Shown one piece after another: positions 43,904-51,867 of a stretch of DNA of 64,000 bases. A program made the position numbers and the translations under genes. A model generated the notes under the pieces. The model was not told the origin of the DNA. It did no database searches and saw only the letters and a program-made list of their open reading frames with translations. Each line of letters begins with the position of its first letter. Within the stretch, counting starts at the first letter, position 1. Source of the DNA: Asanoa ishikariensis (lineage in GTDB: Bacteria; Actinomycetota; Actinomycetes; Mycobacteriales; Micromonosporaceae); contig NZ_FNQB01000003.1 of NCBI RefSeq assembly GCF_900107455.1, positions 1,612,001 through 1,676,000 on the forward strand, given 5' to 3'.

Positions 43904-44317
43904 TCAGAGGCCCAGCGTGGCGGGGTCCGGGGTGATCGCCTTCCACCGTTCCCGGGGGTCGGCGACCAGTTTGCGGGTCTTCATATCGATCAGTCCGCCG
44001 AGCCCGTCGACCTCGGCGGCGAGGATGCCGTCGGTCTTGCGGATCTCCTGGTGCACGCCGAACGTGCGGCCGTCGCCCCACTGGAACTCGCAGCTGACGT
44101 CGACCTCGTCACCGGCACGCAGCTCGCGGCGGTAACGGATGGTGGTCTCCATGGCGACCGGGGCGACGCCGGAGCTCAGCAGCTTTTCCTGGGTCAGGCC
44201 GGCCGCTCTGAGGATCTCCCAGCGGGCGTGCTCGGCGTACTGGAGGTAGACCGCCTGGTTGAGGTGACCGAGGCTGTCGAGCTCGTAGCCGCGGACGGTG
44301 ACCCTGACCTGGAACAA
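43904..44317 (-). CDS. Acyl-CoA thioesterase (4HBT hotdog)
   Basis: 137 residues: VRGYELDSLGHLNQAVYLQYAEHARWE contains the Asp/Asn active-site region of 4HBT/YbgC thioesterases, then VAMETTIRYRRELRAGDEVDV. Six bases after the MBL lactonase-like gene stop, so the two are probably co-transcribed. Substrate unknown. Confidence 0.88.
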   Translation of the reverse strand: MFQVRVTVRGYELDSLGHLNQAVYLQYAEHARWEILRAAGLTQEKLLSSGVAPVAMETTIRYRRELRAGDEVDVSCEFQWGDGRTFGVHQEIRKTDGILAAEVDGLGGLIDMKTRKLVADPRERWKAITPDPATLGL

Positions 44318-44323
44318 TGTTGG

Positions 44324-45007
44324 CTAGTCCTTCCGTTCGCCGGGCATCCACACCGCGGCGTCGTGGGCGAAGACGATGGCGCGCGGGTCAAGTTCTACGA
44401 GCCTTTCGACCCATTTCGGGTACGGGATGTCGTGTCCGCTTTTAAGGGCCAGGGCGTCCCTGCCGTACGTGGTGGCGTCGTCGCGGGCCTGGCCGGCGAG
44501 CACCACGGTGCCGTCGGGGCGGCGAACGGCCACCGACTGGTGTCCGTCGGTGTGACCCGGAGTCGGGATGACCCAGACGCCCGGCCACAGCTCGGTCTCG
44601 CCGCTGACCTCGAGGTAGTGAGCGCCGGCGAAGTCGACGAGCTCCGGGAGCGTGTAGTCGGCGGTCTTGCGTGCCGTCGCCAGCTCCTTGTCCTGGACGA
44701 CGATCGGGAGGCCGGTGAAGAGCGGGTTGCCGCCGCAGTGGTCGAAGTGCAGGTGGCAGTTGACCACCATCGTGACCTCGTCGGTCGTGACGCCGGCCTG
44801 TTCGAGAGCGGTGTGGAGTGTTCTTCGGGTGGGCCGGTAGTGCGCGTCCACGTCAGGATGGGAGCCCATGCCGGTGTCGAAGAGCAGCAGCCCTTCCGGG
44901 CGCCGGACGAGGTAGCCGAAGACCGGCTCGATCCTGGGGTGGGCGGCACCGGCCTCGTCCGCCGGGCGGACGAAGTAGCCGAGGTCGATCCGGCGGACAT
45001 CTCCCAC
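44324..45007 (-). CDS. MBL-fold hydrolase of the N-acyl-homoserine-lactonase (AiiA/AttM) type
   Basis: 227 residues. GYLVRRPEGLLLFDTGMG, the metal motif NCHLHFDHCGGN (H-x-H-x-D-H), WVIPTPGHTDGHQSV (third His), VLAGQARDDATTYG (bridging Asp) and FAHDAAVW (fifth His). This matches AHL-lactonase-like enzymes, which open lactone rings. GTG 45007 has AAGGA 8 bases upstream. Actinobacteria use gamma-butyrolactones, so the true substrate may be such a lactone (inference). Confidence 0.85.
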   Translation of the reverse strand: MGDVRRIDLGYFVRPADEAGAAHPRIEPVFGYLVRRPEGLLLFDTGMGSHPDVDAHYRPTRRTLHTALEQAGVTTDEVTMVVNCHLHFDHCGGNPLFTGLPIVVQDKELATARKTADYTLPELVDFAGAHYLEVSGETELWPGVWVIPTPGHTDGHQSVAVRRPDGTVVLAGQARDDATTYGRDALALKSGHDIPYPKWVERLVELDPRAIVFAHDAAVWMPGERKD

Positions 45008-45060
45008 GTTCTTGATCCTTGCACGGTGAGCGTCGTCGCGGGTGTGTGAGGCTTGACCTC

Positions 45061-45987
45061 GTGACCATCGATGACACCCTTGCCGACTCGATGACTTCGG
45101 CGGCCACCGAGCTGATCTCACTGGTGGGTCCCCCGCTTCCCTTCCCGTTCGACGACGACGGGCGGCGCTGGATCGAGTACCGGCCGCACACCCGGCCCGG
45201 GGTGTCGCTGGCTTCTCTTGAGGTGCCCGCCCGAAAGGCCGCTTTTCGGCTGCTGGCGACGGGACTGAGCCCGCACGCGTACGCCCAGGCGTTGGCGATC
45301 GTGTCTCTGGAGGAGGTGTTGGACCGTTCGGAGGGGTACGTCCGGGGCCGACACCTGAACGACTACTGGGTGTCGATCTTCGGGACACCGGGCTCCGTCG
45401 ACCCCTGGACCTGGCGGTTCGAGGGGCACCACCTGTCGGTGTCGATGACGGTCGCCGGGTCCGCGGTGTCGCCGGCGCCGGTGTTCTTCGGCGCCAACCC
45501 GGCCCGGGTGACCTACGGCGCGCACACGGTGTCGCGGCCACTGGCACCGGAGGAGGACGTCGCGTTCGCACTGCTCGCGGCGCTGTCGCCGACCGAGCGA
45601 TCGCTGGCGGTGTTCGCCGACATGCCGCCTTTGGACATCGAGAGCGGCACCTCCGCTTCGGCGTCCCCGCTGTCCCCCTCGGGCGTCTCGGCGACCTCGC
45701 TGAACCCGGCGGCCGGTGCGCTGCTGGCCTCGCTGGTCGGCGTCTACCTGGACCGGTTGCCCTCGACGCTGGCGGACGACCTGAGCCCCTCGCTGGAGGA
45801 GCTCCGCTTCGCGTGGGCCGGTCCGGAGCGGCCCGGTTCGCCGCATTACTACCGGCTCCAGGCGGCGGACCTGTTGATCGAGTACGACAACACGGCCGGC
45901 GGCAACCACGCACACAGCGTGCTGCGCCGACCGGCGGCGGACTTCGGAGCGGACCTGTTGGCCGAGCACCGTCGGGCGTACCACTGA
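45061..45987 (+). CDS. DUF3500-domain protein
   Basis: 308 residues matching DUF3500: WIEYRPHTRPGVSLASLEVPARKAAFRLLATGLS in parts, EGYVRGRHLNDYWVSIFGTPG, WTWRFEGHHLSVSMTVAG, GANPARVTYG, near the end YYRLQAADLLIEYDNTAGGNHAHSVLRRPAADFG in parts. A conserved family without known function. GTG 45061, divergent from the lactonase with 53 bases between. No signal peptide. Confidence 0.85.
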   Translation: MTIDDTLADSMTSAATELISLVGPPLPFPFDDDGRRWIEYRPHTRPGVSLASLEVPARKAAFRLLATGLSPHAYAQALAIVSLEEVLDRSEGYVRGRHLNDYWVSIFGTPGSVDPWTWRFEGHHLSVSMTVAGSAVSPAPVFFGANPARVTYGAHTVSRPLAPEEDVAFALLAALSPTERSLAVFADMPPLDIESGTSASASPLSPSGVSATSLNPAAGALLASLVGVYLDRLPSTLADDLSPSLEELRFAWAGPERPGSPHYYRLQAADLLIEYDNTAGGNHAHSVLRRPAADFGADLLAEHRRAYH

Positions 45988-45997
45988 AGGATCCTGC

Positions 45998-46025
45998 CGA
46001 TCAACGTGCGCAGCCGCGTTGATCG
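45998..46025 (+). terminator. Hairpin terminator after the DUF3500 gene
   Basis: CGATCAACG (45998-46006) pairs perfectly with CGTTGATCG (46017-46025) around a 10-nt loop, 11 bases after the stop. Confidence 0.65.
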
Positions 46026-46123
46026 TGTGGAGATGCTGTAGCCCGATCGTGTAGTTATGACGCGGTGGCGCGGCATGAGCGGTTTCGTCCTGTTCAATGG
46101 TCGGATCCCGCTTGGAGCTGCCC

Positions 46124-46519
46124 ATGTCACATCCCCAGGCCACCATGCCCGAATGGCAGATGACCCCCCGCGCCCGCAAGGCGTTCACCGTGCTGATCGC
46201 GAGCGCGGTGGTCGTGCTGCTGGCGGGTAGCGCGTGGATGACCTACGACTTCCAGTTCCGCCAGGACTCCGGCCTGCAAGCCTGCGGCTCGCTGGCCGGG
46301 CGCTCGTCGGTCGAGCTGGACGAGTCGGAGTACCGCACGTTGCACGGAATGTTCGCCCGATCAGCACGGCCGTCGCTGCGCGAGCACGGCGTACGGGCGA
46401 TCGAGGCCGGCGTGGTCGCGGCCCAGGGACGGTCCCTGTTCGCGGTGCTGCATCCCTCGGACGAGGAGGCGGCGGCGTTGCGGTCGGCATGCGTGGCCGA
46501 GGGCGCGCTGGCTGACTAA
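46124..46519 (+). CDS. Small single-pass membrane protein, 131 aa
   Basis: Short cytosolic N-terminus (SHPQATMPEWQMTPRARK), one membrane helix (AFTVLIASAVVVLLAGSAW, about residues 23-43), then an external part with two Cys (LQACGSLAGRSS and SACVAEG). ATG 46124 has GGAG 6 bases upstream. No family recognised. Eleven bases before the TIGR03089 gene. Confidence 0.65.
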   Translation: MSHPQATMPEWQMTPRARKAFTVLIASAVVVLLAGSAWMTYDFQFRQDSGLQACGSLAGRSSVELDESEYRTLHGMFARSARPSLREHGVRAIEAGVVAAQGRSLFAVLHPSDEEAAALRSACVAEGALAD

Positions 46520-46530
46520 GGTCTCATGGC

Positions 46531-47253
46531 GTGACCTCGCTGGTGTCTCACGCTGATCCGCTGCTCACCTTCTACGACGACGCCGCCGGATCGCACGTGG
46601 CGCTGTCCGCGACGTCGCTGGGCGAGTGGGCCGCACGCACGACGGCGTTGTTGACCTCGGGTTGCGGCCTCGGGCCAGGCAGCCGGGTAGCGGTCCTGCT
46701 GCCACCGCACTGGCAGACAGCGGCGGCGTTGCTGGGCGCGTGGTCGGCCGGGGTGGCGGTGTCGTACCGGCTGTCGGCCACCGCCGGGCTGCCGGCCTTC
46801 GACTCGGACGAGCCCGTCGACGCGGTGTTCGTGTCGCGGGGGCAGCTCGACGACTGGCTGGTCGACGTGCCGGCCGCGACACACCGGTTCCTGTTCGACC
46901 TGGGTGACGAGAAGCGCCCGGTAGCGATGCCGGAGGGCTACCGCGAGTTCCTGCCGGCGGTGGGCTCGCACGCCGCGGATCCGGACCCGTCGGTCTTCCT
47001 GCGCGCGACGGACCCGGCGACCGCCGATGGCACCACGTACGCGCAGTGGGGGTCGATCGCGCAGACGCTCGCGACGAGCTCCGGGTTGTCGCGGGGTGAC
47101 CGCGTGCTGGTGGACGCCGCGGAACACGAGCATCCGTTGAAGTGGCTGTTGATGCCGCTGTCGGCCGGGGCGTCGGTGGTGCTGTGCGCGAACCTGGACC
47201 GGTCTCAGTTGGACACTCGGATCGCGAACGAGCGGGTCACCCGCGTCCTGTAG
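46531..47253 (+). CDS. TIGR03089-family protein (truncated acyl-adenylate-like)
   Basis: 240 residues: SLGEWAARTTALLTSGCGLGPGSRVAVLLPPHWQTAAALLGAWSAGVAVSY in pieces, then VDAVFVSRGQLDDWL. This is the TIGR03089 pattern, equal to the N-terminal part of AMP-binding enzymes but lacking the P-loop and the C-terminal domain, so it is unlikely to adenylate. Found across actinobacteria. Function unknown. Confidence 0.85.
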   Translation: MTSLVSHADPLLTFYDDAAGSHVALSATSLGEWAARTTALLTSGCGLGPGSRVAVLLPPHWQTAAALLGAWSAGVAVSYRLSATAGLPAFDSDEPVDAVFVSRGQLDDWLVDVPAATHRFLFDLGDEKRPVAMPEGYREFLPAVGSHAADPDPSVFLRATDPATADGTTYAQWGSIAQTLATSSGLSRGDRVLVDAAEHEHPLKWLLMPLSAGASVVLCANLDRSQLDTRIANERVTRVL

Positions 47254-47260
47254 GGCTCGG

Positions 47261-47896
47261 TCAGGCCGGGTTGCGCCTCTCGGCGGCCAGGCCACTCAGA
47301 CCTCCCAGGCCGAGTCGCATTTCGGCGGTCAGCTCGGGGTCGCTCGGCACGGACTGGGGTGAGCCCAGACCGGCGCGGTTGGCGGCGCGGTTCGTGGCGT
47401 ACACGGTGCCGGATCCGACGGTGTCCGGTGTCGCGACCAGCCGACGTCCGCGCGGCACGCTGCGGTCCCCCGCCATCGTGCCGAACCGGCGCATCAGCCC
47501 GGCGCCGAGCCAGATCCCGAGGCCGCCCACCGCGAGCGCCAGCCCCTCCATGACCACCATCGGAACGCTGGCCAGCGGATGCCCGCTGCCGGCGCGCATC
47601 AGGCAGACAACCAGGAAGATGCCGGCCATCGCGGCGTTGACCGCGTTGAACGTGATCACGTCACGCCGAACCGGGCCGGCCGGCACGTCCCAGAGGTCGA
47701 CCATCCCGGCGACCATCGTCAACGCGGTGGCGACCAGACCGGCGACAGCCGTCCAGTAGCCCACTTCGCCGACGATCGCCGGCGCGCCGACAAGGCGCCC
47801 GACGTCGAAGACGACGGCACACACGAACAAGCCAACCGGAAACGTCATCAGCACCGGCTGGATTGGATGGCCGGAGATCCGAAGGCGGGTATCCAC
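47261..47896 (-). CDS. DUF2231 membrane protein
   Basis: 211 residues with four to five helices: RISGHPIQPVLMTFPVGLFVCAVVFDVGRL in parts, GYWTAVAGLVATALTMVAGMVDL, FNAVNAAMAGIFLVVCLM. The C-terminus is a cytosolic tail rich in Arg and Ala. DUF2231 proteins are related to YtcJ/cytochrome-like small membrane proteins; role unknown. GTG 47896 chosen because GGAGG lies 5 bases before it (GTG 47908 is possible). A SigB-type promoter precedes it. Confidence 0.85.
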   Translation of the reverse strand: MDTRLRISGHPIQPVLMTFPVGLFVCAVVFDVGRLVGAPAIVGEVGYWTAVAGLVATALTMVAGMVDLWDVPAGPVRRDVITFNAVNAAMAGIFLVVCLMRAGSGHPLASVPMVVMEGLALAVGGLGIWLGAGLMRRFGTMAGDRSVPRGRRLVATPDTVGSGTVYATNRAANRAGLGSPQSVPSDPELTAEMRLGLGGLSGLAAERRNPA

Positions 47897-47941
47897 GAGC
47901 TCCTCCACCCCTGATTGTCGAGGTCAGGGTGTCACGCAGCG

Positions 47942-47966
47942 ATACCCGAAAGCCCCGGGCGAAAAC
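47942..47966 (-). promoter_or_regulatory. SigB-type promoter for the DUF2231 gene
   Basis: GTTT (47966-47963), 15 nt, GGGTAT (47947-47942) on the minus strand, 46 bases before GTG 47896: a very good match to GTTT-(14-16)-GGGTAT. Confidence 0.6.
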
Positions 47967-48101
47967 CCACGTCGCCCGATTCACCCATTAGATACGGCTT
48001 AACCACTCTTGGCACCATCCGTTAGGGCTCGCCGGTTCAGCCGAGTCCCTCAGTGATTCGGCCAAATCCCGCGACCGTCCACTGCCGACACCCCGCACGG
48101 C

Positions 48102-48300
48102 GGCCGTCGCGGCGGGCACGGCGGCTGTCGCGGCCGGCACGGCGGCTGTCCCGACCGGCACCGTGGCTGTCCCGACCGGCACCGTGGCTGTCCCGACCGG
48201 CACCGTGGCTGTCCCGACCGGCACCGTGGCTGTCCCGACCGGCACCGTGGCTCTCGCGGCCGGCACGGTCGGCTGTTGCGGCCGGCAGGTGGCTGTTGCG
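48102..48300. repeat. 21-bp minisatellite
   Basis: Five identical copies of GGCTGTCCCGACCGGCACCG plus T at 48144-48248, flanked by degenerate copies from 48102 and to about 48300. The perfect core implies recent expansion; copy number is likely variable. Confidence 0.9.
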
Positions 48301-48315
48301 GCCCGTAGTCGAGAG

Positions 48316-49059
48316 CTAGACGGCGCGGGCGCGGTCCTCGGCGGAGCGCACCAGCCGCCGGGCGACGTCCTCGACCGGAATCGAGAGCGCCGTCGACGCG
48401 CCACGCAGAACGTCGAGCGCCTCAGCGGGCGGGCAGCGACGCTGCATCATCACCACGCCGATGGCCTGGCCGATCACTTCGCCCGAGGCGAGGGTGCCGG
48501 CGAGGTCGCTGGGCACCGAGTCCCGCCGATCCCGCTCGCGCACCGCCGCGAGCAGCAGGCCGGCGTGCTCGGCGAGCAACATCGCGGTCAGTTGGGCGCC
48601 CTGGCCGAGCACGTCGGGCTGGCACGCGTACAGGCTGATCGACCCAAGCACCTGATCATCGACATCGACGGGCGCCGCGAGCACCGCGCACGCCCCATAG
48701 GTCACCGCCCGCGGCGTCCACTCGGGCCAGCGCGTCTCGGTGCTCAGGTCGTCGGCGAGCACGACCTCGCGCTGCCGGATCGCGCTCATCGCCGGCCCGT
48801 CCGCGGCGTACTGCAGCGAGTCCAACCGCCGCGCCCGCCGGTCCGAGGCAGCCACACTGGCCGGCTCCCCCGCGCGCAACAGCGTGACACTCGACCACGA
48901 CACGCCGGGAAGGGCATGCCGACTGGTCTTGGCAAGGTGGTCCAGCGCCTCTTCAAGGTCATTGCTCGCCAACAGCCCGGCGGTCAGTTCCCGAAGGAGG
49001 GCCGCAGTCTCCACGGCCACCAGACTGATGGGATCCCCGTCCGAACCCGGACCCGCCAT
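48316..49059 (-). CDS. GAF-ANTAR regulatory protein
   Basis: 247 residues. A GAF domain (about 20-165: EEALDHLAKTSRHALPGVSWSSVTLL, RWPEWTPRAVTYGACAVLAAPV, LGSISLYAC) precedes an ANTAR helix bundle (ASGEVIGQAIGVVMMQRRCPPAEALDVLRGAS...). ANTAR domains bind paired hairpins in RNA and block termination; the GAF part is the likely sensor. ATG 49059 with GGAGG 10 bases upstream. Target unknown. Confidence 0.88.
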   Translation of the reverse strand: MAGPGSDGDPISLVAVETAALLRELTAGLLASNDLEEALDHLAKTSRHALPGVSWSSVTLLRAGEPASVAASDRRARRLDSLQYAADGPAMSAIRQREVVLADDLSTETRWPEWTPRAVTYGACAVLAAPVDVDDQVLGSISLYACQPDVLGQGAQLTAMLLAEHAGLLLAAVRERDRRDSVPSDLAGTLASGEVIGQAIGVVMMQRRCPPAEALDVLRGASTALSIPVEDVARRLVRSAEDRARAV

Positions 49060-49460
49060 ATCAGTTGTCCTCCCCCCGCACCGCGGACGCTAACGCCCCC
49101 TGTGCGACCGCGCGAACCCCAGTACCCAGGGTGCGCGCCTCCACGCCATCCTCCCCGGACCGAGATCGGCCCGGGCAGCTTCCGAGGCGAACTGCGTCCC
49201 GGATCCCGAACTCGACCGAGAACGCCTTTTGCACCTCAATGTCCAGATCACCGCGACGCCCTCCGGCCACGCCCAGATCGCCTCAGCCCGCGGGCATCCG
49301 GCGGCGCTGAACAGCGGAGAACTCAGGTCCAGGCCCGCCCTAGGTCCGGACGCTCGAGGCCCGCCCGAGGTCCGGACGCTCTCACGTCCTGGTCCGGGCG
49401 TGACGCGTCAGCCGGGCCCGGGGCGGCTGGCGCCCCGGGATGCCGGCTGTCGGCAGTGGG
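49060..49460. other. Intergenic region, possible small gene remnant
   Basis: A minus-strand frame of 69 codons (49061-49270, GTG start, containing LDIEVQKAFSVEFGIRDAV and VEARTLGTGVRAVAQGALAS) ends one base before the GAF-ANTAR start; it has some coding character but I do not recognise it and rate it low. The rest is non-coding, with a 26-bp tandem duplication at 49331-49381. Confidence 0.35.
49331..49381. repeat. 26-bp tandem duplication
   Basis: AGGCCCGCCCTAGGTCCGGA plus CGCTCG at 49331-49356, repeated at 49357-49381 with one mismatch. Non-coding. Confidence 0.7.
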
Positions 49461-51767
49461 TCAGCCGTTGCCGCCCGAGCTGAGGCGGCGGCCGACGGCC
49501 GCGATGAGGCGGTCGAGCTCGGAGCCGAACGGGTTGTCGTGGACCAGGTAGGTCCAGGTCGCGCTCGGCCGCACCAGCGTCTTGTCGTCGGGCGCCCAGT
49601 CGGCGTCGAACTCGTTCTCGTCGAACGTCTCGACTGTGCGCTCCTCGATCGCCGGGACCAGCGCGTTGAATGCCGGCACCGCCGCGCGGTGGAACTCGTC
49701 GAGGGGGTCGAGGCGGCCGAGGGCACGTAGGTGGACGCCCTCGCGTACCTCGGACAGCTCCGCCAGATGCTCGGCCCACAACCGGTCGATGTGGTAGAGC
49801 GCGATCGAGCGCGCCACGCGCGGCAGCAGCTCCTCGTCGAGCTCGACCAGCTCCTCGGCCTTCTCGGGCTCGCGCTTCTTGAGCATCTCGGCGGCGACGT
49901 CGCTGGTCAGCACCCGCTCGCGGCGCTCGGACAGTGCCTTGCGCTGCTGCTCGATCACCACGCTGTAGCGCCAGGTGTTGCGGTGGATCTCGTGCTGCAC
50001 ACCCTCGGAGACCCGCTGGGCGTGCTCGACCGCGTAGTCGACCTGCTCGTCCGTCACGAGGCCCTCGAAGTTCATCTTCGGCGAGGCCGGGATCGAGTCG
50101 GGGGCGTTGCGCTGGATGAGGTCGTCTTCGAGGCTCACGAAGAACGTCGAGGCGCCCGGGTCGCCCTGCCGGCCGGCGCGGCCACGGAGCTGGTCGTCGA
50201 CCCGCCGGCTGTGGTGCCGGCCGCCGCCGAGCACGTAGAGGCCGCCCAGCTCGGCGACCCGCTCGCTGTCGGCCTGGTCGCTGCCGCCCAGGCGGATGTC
50301 GACACCGCGGCCGGCCATCTGCGTCGACACGGTCACCGCGCCGAACTTGCCGGCCTCCGCGATGATCTCGGCTTCCTCGTCGTCGTTCTTGGCGTTGAGG
50401 ACGTGACACGGGATGCCCGCCGCCTCGAGCGCCTTGGCCAGGCTCTCGGACTCCTTGACGTCGAGGGTGCCGACCAGGACCGGACGACCCTTCTCGTGGG
50501 CAAGGACGATCTCGGCGACCAGCGCGTCTTCCTTCTCCTGCCGGGTCGCGTAGATCCGGTCGGGGTCGTCGATCCGGACGCACGGCGTGTTGGGCGGGAT
50601 CACCGCGACCTCGAGCTTGAAGTACTCCCGGAGCTGCTCGCCGACCAGCACAGCGGTCGCCGTCATGCCGCAGACCGTCGGGTAGAGCGCGATGTAGGCC
50701 TGGACTGTGACCGTGCCCAGCACCTCGCCCTCGGCGGTGGCGTCGAGACCCTCCTTGGCCTCGACCGCGGCCTGGAGGCCGTCGGGCCAGCGACGGCGCT
50801 GGGCGACCCGGCCGCGCATCTCGTCGACCAGCTCGACCGCGCCGTTGCGCACGATGTAGTCGACGTCGCGGTGCAGCAGCGCCTGCGCGTGCAGGGCGAC
50901 GTTGACGGCGGAGAGCTGCTCGACGTGCTCGTCGTCGTAGAGGTCGATGCCGCCCAGCTTGCGCTCGACGACCGAGAGGCCGGTGCTGGTGAACGCCACG
51001 CTGCGGCCGTCGTCGGCGATCTCGTAGTGGCGCCCGGACCGTAGGCCCTTCACCACGCCGGCGGCGACGTGCACCGGGTCCTGCTCGCCCGCGACCGCGC
51101 CGGCGAGCACCATCGGCACCCGCGCCTCGTCGATCAGGATGGAGTCGGCCTCGTCGACGATCGCGGTGGCCAGCGTGCTCTGGACCCGGTCGTCGATGTC
51201 GATGACTAGCTGGTCGCGCAGGTAGTCGAAGCCCGCCTCGCTGACGGACGCGTAGATGACGTCGCAGGCATAGGCCGCCCGCCGCTCGTCGGGAGTCGAC
51301 GACTCGGTCACCCAGCCGACGGAGAGGCCGAGGAGCTTGTAGATCGGCTCCATCCACTCCGCGTCGCGGCGTGCGAGGTAGTCGTTGACCGTCAGCACGT
51401 GGACCGGGCCGTTGTTGCTGCGCACATGCCCGTACGCCGCGATGGCCGCGGTCAAGGTCTTGCCCTCACCGGTGGCCATCTCGGCGACGCTGCCACCGAG
51501 CATCGCCAGCACGCCGAGCAGTTGGACGTCGTAGGGCCGCTCGCCAAGCGTGCGGCGCGCCGCCTCCCTGCCGAGCGCACAGATCTCGGCGACCTGGGAC
51601 GCCTGCGCGGCCCGTTCGGTCAGTGCGGCGTCGTCGAGCTCCTTGAGCTCGTCTTCGAGCGCCTCGATCTCGGGCAGCACCTTCTGCAGCGGCGCCAGGT
51701 CGACCGTCGTGCCAGGGCGCTGGAGGAAACGCTGGGTCCTGTTCTTCAACCGCTGCATGACTCCCAT
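49461..51767 (-). CDS. secA2: Accessory preprotein translocase ATPase SecA2
   Basis: 768 residues, shorter than SecA1 and without its C-terminal zinc-binding tail, as usual for SecA2. Walker A region EMATGEGKTLTAAIAAY, VHVLTVNDYLARRDAEWMEPIY in parts, Walker B TAIVDEADSILIDEA, motif VTVSTQMAGRGVDIRLGG, and VDDQLRGRAGRQGDPGAS. It should drive export of a subset of proteins in actinobacteria. ATG 51767; ATG 51758 is an alternative. Two DnaA boxes lie in the upstream 100 bp. Confidence 0.92.
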   Translation of the reverse strand: MGVMQRLKNRTQRFLQRPGTTVDLAPLQKVLPEIEALEDELKELDDAALTERAAQASQVAEICALGREAARRTLGERPYDVQLLGVLAMLGGSVAEMATGEGKTLTAAIAAYGHVRSNNGPVHVLTVNDYLARRDAEWMEPIYKLLGLSVGWVTESSTPDERRAAYACDVIYASVSEAGFDYLRDQLVIDIDDRVQSTLATAIVDEADSILIDEARVPMVLAGAVAGEQDPVHVAAGVVKGLRSGRHYEIADDGRSVAFTSTGLSVVERKLGGIDLYDDEHVEQLSAVNVALHAQALLHRDVDYIVRNGAVELVDEMRGRVAQRRRWPDGLQAAVEAKEGLDATAEGEVLGTVTVQAYIALYPTVCGMTATAVLVGEQLREYFKLEVAVIPPNTPCVRIDDPDRIYATRQEKEDALVAEIVLAHEKGRPVLVGTLDVKESESLAKALEAAGIPCHVLNAKNDDEEAEIIAEAGKFGAVTVSTQMAGRGVDIRLGGSDQADSERVAELGGLYVLGGGRHHSRRVDDQLRGRAGRQGDPGASTFFVSLEDDLIQRNAPDSIPASPKMNFEGLVTDEQVDYAVEHAQRVSEGVQHEIHRNTWRYSVVIEQQRKALSERRERVLTSDVAAEMLKKREPEKAEELVELDEELLPRVARSIALYHIDRLWAEHLAELSEVREGVHLRALGRLDPLDEFHRAAVPAFNALVPAIEERTVETFDENEFDADWAPDDKTLVRPSATWTYLVHDNPFGSELDRLIAAVGRRLSSGGNG

Positions 51768-51818
51768 GGACGGAAACGGTACCTGGAAGACGCCTTGAAG
51801 CGGAGCCCGGCACGAGCC

Positions 51819-51851
51819 TGTGGACAAGTGTTCGAAACTGCCTGTGGATAA
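51819..51851. promoter_or_regulatory. Pair of DnaA-box-like sites upstream of secA2
   Basis: TGTGGACAA (51819-51827) and TGTGGATAA (51843-51851) are the complements of TTGTCCACA and TTATCCACA, both DnaA-box consensus forms, in the same orientation 24 bp apart, in the 100-bp gap between secA2 and the dehydrogenase gene. Confidence 0.55.
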
Positions 51852-51867
51852 CCGACCTGATCTTGGT

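Larger units (their letters stand above)
47897..48315. other. Intergenic region with a SigB-type promoter and a minisatellite
   Basis: The first 170 bases hold the promoter of the DUF2231 gene; the rest is dominated by 21-bp tandem repeats up to the end of the GAF-ANTAR gene. Open frames exist on both strands across the repeats but only because the unit is a multiple of three; none has a plausible start or conserved character. Confidence 0.6.

Noticed and set aside
48102-48300. Possible CRISPR array
   Set aside because: The units are contiguous 21-bp repeats with no spacers, and no cas genes are present.
48053-48404. Repeat proteins (VPVGTAT or RPAPWLS units) encoded by the minisatellite
   Set aside because: Open in several frames only because the unit is 21 bp; no start with ribosome binding site and no conserved flanks.
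49061-49270. 69-codon gene before the GAF-ANTAR gene
   Set aside because: Some coding character and tight spacing, but no recognised family or conserved motif; kept only as a note in the gap entry.
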